This document shows, in pieces, positions 32,705-41,019 of a stretch of 41,019 bases of DNA. The notes beneath the pieces were generated by a model. It searched no databases. It was not told where the DNA came from and saw nothing but the letters and a program-made list of their open reading frames with translations. Each line of letters begins with the position of its first letter. The first letter of the stretch is position 1. Source of the DNA: Gnetum montanum (Eukaryota > Streptophyta > Gnetopsida > Gnetales > Gnetaceae). The stretch is taken from positions 1 to 41,019 of the forward strand of contig MNCI01011479.1 of the NCBI GenBank assembly GCA_015680685.1, read 5' to 3'. A program made the translations under genes and the position numbers.

Positions 32705-33780
32705 AAGGAGCCATATGGATGACTAGCATGGATGACCATATGGAATTTTGTTTTCTGAGGTTCATGTACAGGATTCTAGTAAAGAACCTTATCTTCTAGT
32801 TGGAATTTCACTTTTTGTATTCCTTGGTCATGTCGTTGCTTGTTAAATGCCTTGTGCACTTCATTTAAAGATAGGGCCACCAGTTGATTTTCATCTAGTA
32901 CATTCAGGTTGATCAATATTTCTCTTTATACTAGACTCAGGTCAAGATTTAGGTCATAGGTTATTAAGAGTGTATGGAGCTTAAATTGAATTGGGAGCTT
33001 TGGAAGTTTTCCATACACTAGCTTGTAAGGAGAGTAGCTAATAGGAAGTTTCCATGTTGAGTAGTAGGCCCATAGGGCATCGTTGAGTTTTGTTGTTCAA
33101 TCTCTCCTATATTTGCTTATGGTCCTTGTTAGGATCTCTATGATCTCTCAATTAGTTACCTCTACTTGACCATTGGCTTGGGGGTAATAGGGTGTTGTTA
33201 ATTTATGTTCAACCCCAAGTGTTGCATTAACTTTCTAAAAGTAGGACCTATAAAATGAGTTTCATTGTTAGAAATCAGTGCACATAGCACCCCAAACCTA
33301 TTTACAATATGTGATACAAATCTAGCAATGGTGGATGATGTACAATCGGTGATAGCTGCTACTTCTACCAATTTCATGTAGTAGTCAACTACTACAATGA
33401 TATACAACTTTCCAGTGGACATGGACATGATGGGACCCATGAATTCTATGCCCCATATGTCAAAGGCCTCCAATGGCCATTGTTGAGGACCCTCCATTTG
33501 TACATTCATCCCACCATCTCATTGAGAGTGTTCATAGGACCAAACAAATTAGTGAGCATCCCTAAAGATTGTAGGCTTGTATTATCCTACCATTAGATTT
33601 TTATGGTCATGCATCTTTCTGTGTAGTGGCCTCCGTAAGGGCCATCATGAGCATCCTAAAAACACATAGTTGATCTACATCAGGGACACACCAACGAACC
33701 AGGCCATCGATGTGCACCTTGTAAAGATGTTTGTTGATCTCCATGAAGTACTTCGCCCTATGAAGAAATCATTGCTTCTT
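32705..33780 (-). pseudogene. int: Element 4 integrase (decayed)
   Basis: The zinc-binding N-terminal part is near 33610-33740 (GLVRWCVPDVDQLCVF, then AHDGPYGGHYTER). The catalytic core lies in a clean frame at 33198-33509: WGIEFMGP, then YIIVVVDYYMKLVEVAAITD, VNRFGVLCALISNNETHF. After a one-base frameshift near 33215 come YYPQANGQVEVTN and SYSPYKLVYGKLPKLPIQF. In Ty3/gypsy integrases the first two acidic residues are the D of GID and the D of SD; here they are E and N. The third (the E of GQVE) is kept. Integrase would insert the cDNA into the chromosome. This copy could not. Confidence 0.85.
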
Positions 33781-33929
33781 CCTAAAGTCAAGATCTTGTG
33801 GAATTTCTTCAGTGAGAAGGTAAGTAAGGATGCCATTCTACCATGTTGTTTCTATGGGAACTTGGTCATTTATTACTCCTGTAAAGAGCAGTTCATCTAG
33901 AAATTGATCAAAGAGTGGGCTCTCCTCCT

Positions 33930-34470
33930 CTTTATTATCCCATCTTAATCGAGAGAGGTGTTCAGCGACCACATTCTTAACCCCTTTCTAATCTACCATT
34001 GTAAGATTGAATTCCTACAAGATCATAAGCCACCATATGATACAAGGGCTCATCGTCAGCTTTTTCATTAGCAAGTGAATGGCACTATGATCTATGTCCA
34101 CAAATACTTTTTAGCCAAGCACATAGTGTCTAAACTTGTCAAGAGCATACACCAATATCATTAGTTCTTTTTCAGTTGTGGTGTAATTTAACTATGCACC
34201 CACAATGCTTCATCTCACGTAGTGGATGTAATATGGACACCTTTTATCATCCAATTGCATAAGCCTAGCTTCCAAAGCATAATTAGATGCATCCATCATT
34301 ATGTGAAATGGTTTGAACCAGTTTGGTGCCCATAGAATTGGAGTTTCTATGAGTTTTTCCTTCAACTGTTGGAATGCATGTTCACATTCCTTGGTCCAAA
34401 TGAACAAAGCATCTTTCTTCGTTAGCTCAACCAACTTTGCAATCTTAAAGAAATTCTCTATGAATCACCA
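33930..34470 (-). pseudogene. Element 4 RNase H domain (decayed)
   Basis: Frame 34210-34434 gives KECEHAFQQLKEKLIETPIL (the RT connection region), then FHIMMDASNYALEARL, where the D of MDAS fits the first RNase H acidic residue. Further on, past a stop, are TTEKELMILVYALDKFRHY and VDIDHSAIHLLM, the usual TxxE and TDH positions. RNase H degrades the RNA strand during reverse transcription. Broken by several stops. Confidence 0.85.
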
Positions 34471-34509
34471 ATAGTAGCCAGTATGTACAAGGAATGATCT
34501 AAAATCTTT

Positions 34510-35175
34510 GACTATCTTTTTTGGATCTACCTCAATCCCTTCTTATGAAATCCAATGCCCCAACACAATGCCTTCTTAGACCATGAGATGACCTTTTTGC
34601 CAGTTGAGTTGAATATTTTTTCCACACATCTTTTTAGTACTTGCTCAAGGCAATCCAAGGCTTTCTCAAACATAGCTCCATAGGTGAAGAAGTCATCCAT
34701 AAATACTTCCACGCCACTACTAATCTACAGCTGGAAGATGCTAAGGGCCAAGCATTGAAATGTTGCAAGGGCATTGCACAAACTGAATGGCATCTTACAG
34801 TATGAAAAAGTCCCCCAAATACTTGTGAATGTTGTCTTGGCCTAATCTTCTAGCACAATTTGGATTTGGTTATAGCCACTATAACCATCCAAGAAGCTAT
34901 AATAGCAATGCGCAGAGATAGTATCCAACACTTGGTCCACAAATGATAATGGAAAATGATCTTTAAATGTTATCATATTCAATAGCCTGAAGTCAATGCA
35001 GACCTACCACTTACCACATTTCTTTAACATAATGACGAGTGGTTTAACCCACTCACTATTCACGATGGAATAGATGAACCTTGCCTTGAGAAGTTGCTCC
35101 ATTTCCTCCTTGATGATCTGCTTCAATTTGGCATTCAACCGTCTCTGTAGCTACCTTCTTGGCTTCATGGTCAGG
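34510..35175 (-). pseudogene. pol: Element 4 reverse transcriptase (decayed)
   Basis: Successive minus-strand motifs: LQRRLNAKLKQIIKEEMEQL (near 35145), VCIDFRLLNMITFKDHFPL (near 35000), YYSFLDGYSGYNQIQIVLED (near 34890), KMPFSLCNALATF (near 34790) and VFMDDFFTYGAMFEKALDCL (near 34710). The catalytic DD pair is intact. Several in-frame stops (TAG at CAG/TGG-type places) separate these blocks. It would copy element RNA into DNA. Confidence 0.92.
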
Positions 35176-35605
35176 TCAGTGTAAATGTGATGCTAGCATA
35201 TCCTTGGATTGATTCTTGTCAACTTAGGATATAACCAAGCAAAGGATGTTGGCCATTTGTTAACCAGCTTTAATAGCTTTTCTTTCTATTCAAGAGCAAG
35301 TTTGGCATTGATTATGGCTAGCTTACCATTGTTTAAAAATGCATATTCCATGCCAACTAGTAAATTTTTTAGCTCTAAGGGCTCTTTCTTGAAGTTATAA
35401 AGGATTTTCAGCTCTCCCCAACAGGTATCATCATCTTCATCATCAAAGAGCTGGTGATGAACTTGCTAAAGTTCTTCCATGCTTTCAACATAAGCACATG
35501 TTAGGCTCTCAATTGGTTATCTAAGTCAACTATCAGCCACTGGGTGCCCTCCTATTTTCTAGCTACTGTGTATAGACACCTTTGAATATTTGTTTCTTGT
35601 GCACA

Positions 35606-36241
35606 TTAATTCCATGCTTTGATGTATGTACTTTTGATGGACCAAATCTTTTGCCAATAATTACACTCATTATCATTGTACACCATGCATGGAATACACT
35701 TCTTCTCTAACTTTCTAAATTCATTTGCCTTGGAGGTTTCCAAGGAGAGGTCCCTTATGCCCATATGTGCATTGATCGTGCTTAACCAAGCCCTTCCCAT
35801 AATGATGGGAAAGTCACCTTTGTAGTTTTTAACCTTGATCACCAAAAAATTGGTACGATAGGACCACCCACTAACTATGGTCACAATGTCCTCCACTAAT
35901 CCCAAAGGGATAGTAATTGATTGGTCTACCAATTCTAAATGAATGTTGCTCTTCTTGAGAGGTGGTAGGTTCCAAGCCTTGTACATGTCATGAGAGATGA
36001 GATTGACACTAGAACTAGGATCAAGAAGAGCCTTGCATGGCTCATGTCTAGTGATTTGCATGTAAATGAGTGGACTTCGTTGGTTAAATCTTTTCGTGGG
36101 AAGATTACCAGCCTTGATCCAATCAAAAACAACATGAGTTAACATCACAATGTGGATTGGAGGTAGCATTTGGTTTGAAGGGCACTCAACGATATTTGAT
36201 GTACAAGATGAGGATGTTGGGGATGTAGGGTGACCAATCAC
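35606..36241 (-). pseudogene. pro: Element 4 protease region (open 211-codon frame)
   Basis: The longest uninterrupted frame of the window. RSPLIYMQITRHEPCKALLD precedes the active site, which reads LLDPSSSVNLI where retropepsins have LLDTGA/S-x-N-L/I. The catalytic Asp is kept but Thr and Gly are replaced by P and S. GDFPIIMGRAWLSTINA is the expected ILGR-type flap/C-terminal motif. It lies directly downstream of gag and upstream of RT, as in a gag-pol polyprotein, which it would cleave. Although open, the active-site changes make activity doubtful. Confidence 0.85.
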
Positions 36242-36289
36242 ATTAAGTTGTGAGGGTTTAGGAGGACTATTGGATCAAAAAAAGTGTCA

Positions 36290-38610
36290 TTTCCTAGATT
36301 AATTGTCTAAACCACATGACAGAAATACCATTTGTGAATGTACAACCCTCATAGCATTTCATTGTTGTGGCTATGGAGGAGTTTTCCCCTGCATGGATGG
36401 AGTAGGAGGTAACTAGGTAGAGGGTAGAGGGATGTGTGTAGACAGATGCAGAGGGTGGTATGGATATGGGGTCTTCCATCAAGTAGATGATGAATTTGTT
36501 CGATGGTACTTTGAGGGTAATAGTGATGCTAAAATCAGGCATGGCTTGCAGAACTTCTTAGAGAGACAGGTTGCTAAACATAGTACCCATATGGATCTAG
36601 TTGCCTGTAAGGATACTACTTCCTTGGTAGTAGTATTCGCCATGATTGTGGTTGGTGCCACTATTGGTATTGTTCATATAGTTCTGGTGGAGCTCCACTT
36701 GGGTAATAAGCTTGTTTTTGCTAGTGGAATTGCCTTATATTTCCTTAAGGGTAAAGTAATCATCTAGATGCTTACCTACATGCTAGTCAAGGATTCAATG
36801 CATACACCCCAAACTCTTGTAAGTGTGACATCACAAGGAAACACCCTTTTGGATGTTCGTAATGATAGATATCACAACCAGTATCATCTTCAGAGTCTGT
36901 CTCCACAACTTTCTCTCTTGAAGTAGCTTTTCCATTTCCTCTTTGGTAGGCACATTCAACTTCTTTTCACCTCATGCAGTTATGATCACTATTTTTCTCT
37001 TTGGATTCTTCAGCAATCTTCATAGCAGTTTGGAATTTTTCATCCAAAGAGTCCCATAACTTATCAACCTTTGCCGAAATATTAGAAATAGATTTTTGGA
37101 TGGGCAAGGTTTTCTTATTTGCCACTTCATTGAGTGGTGAGTTCTCCTTGTCACAAAATTAGACCTCTCATTTCCTAATGGAAGGATCCCTATTATACTC
37201 TTCTACACTTTCCCTTTCTCACAACTCATCTTCTTCTTTTGCTACCTTCTCTATAAGCCTTTGGATCTGATGAGCCCTTAATTCAAATAGTCTCCCTTGG
37301 GCATAAATCCAAAGAGTTCTTCTAGTTTCGACTCTAAGCCCATCTATGATGTGGTAGAACTATTTCCTTTCAGAATAACCATGGCTAGGGCATTGATATA
37401 AGAGTGAATAATATCTACCCATAGTGGCATCCAAGGGTTCATGTATTCCCTATTTCTAGCCTTGGATTTTCCTTCTCAGATTAGACACTCTAGAGTACAT
37501 CTCGTATTTGTCATTAAACAACTCTAACATGGTACTCCATCCCTGAATGGATTCTAATTCCAAGGACCAATATTAGCTCTTAACTTCGTTAATGAGTGTC
37601 CTGGAAAAAAGCTTGAGTTTCTGTTAGTCATTTCCAATGTTTTGTAAGGCACAGGCATCATGGAAAGCTTGTAGATGATTCTGCATATCAAAATTGTATC
37701 CCCCCTCAAATTGTAAAATATTATTCATGTCTAAGTGCTTAATTCAGCTATCTCTCACATGCCTGGTTGGGATCTTTACTACCTCTACAATGTTTACCAT
37801 GCTTCGAGTCACCAACAGAGGTTCATCATCATGATTGTGTCAATGATGCCGATGATGGTTTTTGTCACCTCTACATTCTTAATAGTCTTGATGGTCTATG
37901 TTGTCTTGTTGATCACCTTCATCATGATTATTTCGATAGTGGCTTCTATGAGAACTAGAAGATGAAGAGGAATGTTCAAAATTGAATGAAGAGGATGAAG
38001 AGGAAGGTGGACAACCACCACCACCACGGTGTCTACCACCACGTCTTTATTCATTACGATCACCATCCTTAGATCCCTTTCCATTGTGATGTTTACCCAA
38101 GTCCCTACCTTAATTGTCACTTTTTTCCGAACCTAGTTTATGAATAATGGGTTGCAGGTTTAGGGTCACACCCTCATCATCAATAATAGAGGGTGGAGAA
38201 TTTTCATATTGAGAACCCTTAGGGGAAGGATCCACATTGTCATCTTGATTAAGCAGGAACAAGGGCTTAGTGAAATGTTTCTCCTTTGTAAGCTCATGGT
38301 GCTTTACCTAGTGTTGATCTCGCTTGCATTGTGTTTTAGTGGGTTGGTATTCCCAAGTGTCATGATCATTCACAATGTATTCCTCGTAAAGATCCAAGAT
38401 GCCTAACTTCTTAAGGGTTTGAAACAACATCCGAGGCATAGATCGATCGAGGGGCAATACAATATTGCCCTCCATATCATGCCATTGTAGCTATTTGTCC
38501 TGATGTATTATGAAGGTGAAGTCTAGTACATACTCATCTAGATGAGTATATACCACTTTGCACTCCTATGGGACTGACGATTTAACATCTTCATGCTTAT
38601 GGGAAGAAGA
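36290..38610 (-). pseudogene. gag: Element 4 gag (decayed)
   Basis: Begins a few dozen bases after the primer site. The true start is uncertain; MEGNIVLPLDRSMPRMLFQT starts at 38475. Order: N-terminal part to about 38290; a Gly/Arg then Ser/His-rich stretch near 37900-38060 (GRHRGGGGCPPSSSSSS); the capsid-like retrotransposon Gag domain near 37480-37740 (NNILQFEGGYNFDMQNHLQA, then STMLELFNDKYEMYSRVSNL); IDGLRVETRRTLWIYAQGRL near 37330; an acidic/charged linker; and a Pro/Gln/Tyr-rich end near 36700 (PPELYEQYQ). No zinc knuckle was seen. Several stops. Structural particle protein of the element. Confidence 0.8.
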
Positions 38611-38644
38611 AATTTTGCAACAAATAAAATTATCAAACAAAGTT

Positions 38645-38661
38645 CCCTGACAATGATGCCA
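38645..38661 (-). promoter_or_regulatory. Primer-binding site of element 4, tRNA-Asp type
   Basis: Minus-strand TGGCATCATTGTCAGGG lies one base from the 5' LTR. It matches the complement of the plant tRNA-Asp 3' end (TGGCGCCGTTGCCGGGG) at 12 of 17 positions. All five differences are C-to-T or G-to-A, as expected from cytosine deamination. tRNA-Asp priming is characteristic of Athila-type elements. Confidence 0.85.
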
Positions 38662-38662
38662 A

Positions 38663-39576
38663 TGATGAGTGGCGAGGTACCCCTACCCCCAACCATATGA
38701 ATCACAAAGCGTTCATGTGCAATCTAGTCGAATTCTGTGGACTTTATAGTTTCTAGTACACCAATCTTCTAGGAAGTGAACCTTACCCTAAGGTCATTCA
38801 TTGTCTTCCCAATTATACTTGTGAAGCATAATGGTATTGTTAAGAGTAACCAAGGCATATAATTTTTTATTGTTTTGTGTTTTATGGTTTTGGTTCTTGA
38901 AGAGAGATAGAGTAATTTAATGACTAATTCAATTTAACTAACTAACTAATCCTTAACTGATCCTAACATAAGCATCCAATCCCACTTTCTGTATGTTTTA
39001 AACCCATGTATCCACTGCTAAGTTACCAAGCACTATGTTATTGGGTGTACCAAACAATAAGGCTACTAGGATTACCAAGCAAATACGTGTTACACTTGAA
39101 GTGGTTGTACTTATGTATTTAATCTATCTAGTTTATCTTACTTAATTAGTATAATTACTAGAGAACATTAAATAATTAACTAAAAGCATTAAATGCATAA
39201 ATAAATATCTAAACTATCCAAAATGCTGCAAGGTTTATCAAGAAGCTCATCTTTATTTTCATACACATTATCATGCTCAAATACAACAATGCTTGAATAA
39301 ATATTTGTACACTTAATGATGCCTACTGTGGGCACTTAGGAGAAATATTCTAACTTTCAAATGTAAAAACTACAAGAGTTCAGCTGCTACTATGAATCTG
39401 ATGCTCATAAACATAGCTAGGAGCTTATATTTATAGTTTTAGCTCTGGGGCTACATCAATGGGGCCTCATCAATGTAGCAAATGCTATGTCGATGCAGCC
39501 CCGTTGATGGGGCAACACCATGTAAATGGTGCCTTGTCGATGGGAGCCCATTGACATGGCTTATTGACATTCATCA
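38663..39576 (-). repeat. Element 4 5' LTR
   Basis: 914 bp, partner of 26738-27670. TG...CA bounded on the minus strand. A TATA box is at 39428-39435. GGGGCC-type U3 repeats lie at about 39460-39560. Compared with the partner it has a small local duplication near 38940-38960 (taactaatccttaactgatc). Confidence 0.9.
39428..39435 (-). promoter_or_regulatory. TATA box of element 4 5' LTR
   Basis: Minus-strand TATAAATA. In this 5' LTR it would drive the genomic RNA of element 4. Confidence 0.7.
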
Positions 39577-40361
39577 TTTGGCAACTAAATAGCTAAACAT
39601 TTAATCCCATGCCATTGTATTTCCATTTCTACATATATTGCCCTTAGCACATATGGTTAAGTGCATTTGTGACATGATTTTGATGTTTTTTGGGTCATAA
39701 CAAAATAATATTAAAAATGCTAAAATATAAAATATCTTAGCTAAGTACAAGAAGTAAATCTATTCTAACCTATGCGATGAGCATTCATTCCTAGCTTATC
39801 GTACACATCTTAAACTTATGCTAACATTGTTGTATTATCAAGTGTCCACTATTAGAAGTACCAATTTACACACTGAAGGGATTCTGCAATACTAGCATAT
39901 TTATGCTTGAAACTATTCACATGCATTTCACATATCGTTTATGTGATGAAATGTAAATTATTCACTAATTGTATAGTAAAGTACTTATTAAGTTAAGTTG
40001 CATGAAAATAAACTGCATAGAAAGTAAAATCTAAGCTATGTTAAAGTACTACGATGAAATGGAATAATATTAATCTTTATTATTAGTCATGTAATATGTC
40101 TAGATACATATCACTAGAATAAAGACTCAATTCAATTTTTCACACCATGTTGTCGACACTTGATAATAATTCTAATTTTTATGGTAAAAATATGCAAGAG
40201 TTTAGCTAAGCTAATGACTACAAGGTATCATGAATATGGTTGGTGTGTGCATCTATATAGGCATTTATTACTTTTTTATAAACATAACAGATCGTAGATT
40301 AGTGCTAATGTGTTGATACTCTGTCATTGCATCAATGTATTCAAGTGAAGATTGTTCATCA
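39577..40361 (-). repeat. Element 5 3' LTR, main part
   Basis: Continues the LTR begun at 26645-26737. Matches with element 4's LTR include tatggttaag near 39653, gaataaaga near 40118 and a TATA-like tatata (40254-40259) at the place of element 4's TATA box. The inner end TTCATCA at 40355-40361 equals that of element 4. It is followed by the decayed purine tract. Confidence 0.7.
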
Positions 40362-41019
40362 TACCTAATGATTGACTAAAAAATCATCCTTAAGTTAATA
40401 AAATTGAGATAGAATTTATTTACAAAATGTGGAAGTGACCCTATTAACTCACCAACTTGAGTGTTGCATTAGAAAACTTATTCAAATTCTTTACATTTAA
40501 CAAAATGATAAAATGACAAAATTATGGATACATTATCCTTATAAAACTTGTGTAAATATTTACAAAAACTTCCAAGTCATATGTCTTAACTTGTGCCCAG
40601 TGGTGGTGGCTTTTCATGCTTTGGTGGTGGTTGTGGCTACCCTACTACTTCTACTTTTAGCTTGAATATCTAAATTAAGGATCTAATTTTCTCCTCTTTG
40701 GTCCTAAGATTGTGAATAGTCTATGTGAGCTCACTTAGATTTTCAGTTGTTGGTACCTCCTAAGAACATGATAGAGTTAGAAACATCTCATGTGGATTAA
40801 TGAATCAAGCTATAAAATGTTTTTGTTTAATGTTGAATGTTTTGATAGTTTCTTTCAGCTCCTAATAATTCATCATTCTTTTGACCAAGTCCTCTACTAC
40901 TTCCCTTTGATCTTGGAATTTTTTTAAGGGATTTACGCTCTACAATTACCACTTATAGCTTTTGTAAGGCCTCTTTGTGTAGCTTGTTCTTATTTTCTTA
41001 TAATCAGTAGAAGCTAGCC
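40362..41019 (-). mobile_element. Element 5: 3' internal end, running off the window
   Basis: Right of the LTR, the untranslated part (aatcatccttaagtta near 40377) aligns with element 4 (tactcgtccttgagtt near 27698). The C-terminus of the same extra ORF follows. Element 5 therefore lies in the minus orientation, with most of it beyond 41019. Confidence 0.7.
40586..41019 (-). pseudogene. Element 5 extra ORF, C-terminal part
   Basis: Minus-strand frame ending at TAA 40588-40586. KFQDQREVVEDLVKRMMNY and ELKETIKTFNIKQKHFIA correspond to DQRSTVENLTR and ELQNVVRALDIECK in element 4 (near 28280-28200). Both are followed by a charged helix-like segment and a Pro-rich tail (PQPPPKHEKPPPLG here). Several in-frame stops. 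It is cut by the window edge. It confirms that the extra ORF is a family feature and not a chance frame. Confidence 0.72.

Larger units (their letters stand above)
26738..39576 (-). mobile_element. Element 4: Athila-like Ty3/gypsy retrotransposon with an extra ORF
   Basis: 12.8-kb minus-strand element: 5' LTR 39576-38663, tRNA-Asp type primer site, gag, protease, reverse transcriptase, RNase H, integrase, a 1.9-kb spacer, an extra ORF (30775-27912), a G-rich purine tract and the 3' LTR 27670-26738. Domain order (RT and RNase H before integrase) shows Ty3/gypsy. The primer site and an additional ORF after integrase point to the Athila/Tat side. The LTRs differ by roughly 10-15% by eye, mostly transitions. 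All ORFs are broken. It is inserted in element 5's LTR. The flanking 5-mers (tgtga / tttgg) match at only three positions. Confidence 0.88.

Overview
The window looks like intergenic DNA from a land plant with a large, repeat-rich genome. It is almost wholly old, nested LTR retrotransposons of the Ty3/gypsy type. The abundance of decayed elements, the many in-frame TAG/TAA/TGA codons and the transition-rich differences between paired LTRs would fit a gymnosperm or another slow-turnover giant genome, but the species cannot be read from the sequence. I found no intact host gene, tRNA, rRNA, CRISPR array or bacterial feature. One ambiguous base (n) lies at 31899.

Left half (1-24528): three related elements that carry gag and protease but no visible reverse transcriptase, RNase H or integrase. 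Element 1 (1973-9301, + strand) is complete: LTRs of about 0.9 kb, primer-binding-site region, T-rich repeated leader, gag-pro, 1.7 kb of structured noncoding DNA, a purine tract and the 3' LTR. It sits inside the protease region of element 3 (- strand; 5' LTR 13031-14975, coding remains 9302-12610 and about 1800-1972), flanked by a near-perfect 5-bp target duplication (gatct/aatct). Element 3 in turn sits in the 5' LTR of element 2 (+ strand, 14976-24528). The far (3') end of element 3 and the first ~330 bp of element 2's LTR are missing. Bases 1-1800 hold a decayed, intron-containing gene-like sequence of unknown identity.

Middle (24529-26644): AT-rich DNA with no recognisable gene or repeat.

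Right half (26645-41019): element 4 (26738-39576, - strand, 12.8 kb) is an Athila-like element with paired LTRs of about 0.92 kb, a tRNA-Asp type primer binding site, gag, protease, reverse transcriptase, RNase H and integrase. A further long ORF, rich in predicted coiled coil, lies between integrase and the 3' LTR, where Athila elements carry their extra/env-like ORF. Element 4 is inserted in the 3' LTR of a related element 5 (26645-26737 plus 39577-40361, running off the right edge), which carries a second copy of the end of the same extra ORF.

The most interesting features are: the gag-pro-only family with an unusual protease active-site position; a ~25-bp motif (core CTATGACGTTAAACTRGCA) found both inside gag and in long arrays in the 3' noncoding region of two elements; a repeated PF[VI][VI][KR]VP peptide in Gag; a 14-bp hairpin abutting the purine tract; a perfect 108-bp in-frame tandem duplication in an otherwise decayed gag; and the coiled-coil ORF of the Athila-like pair.
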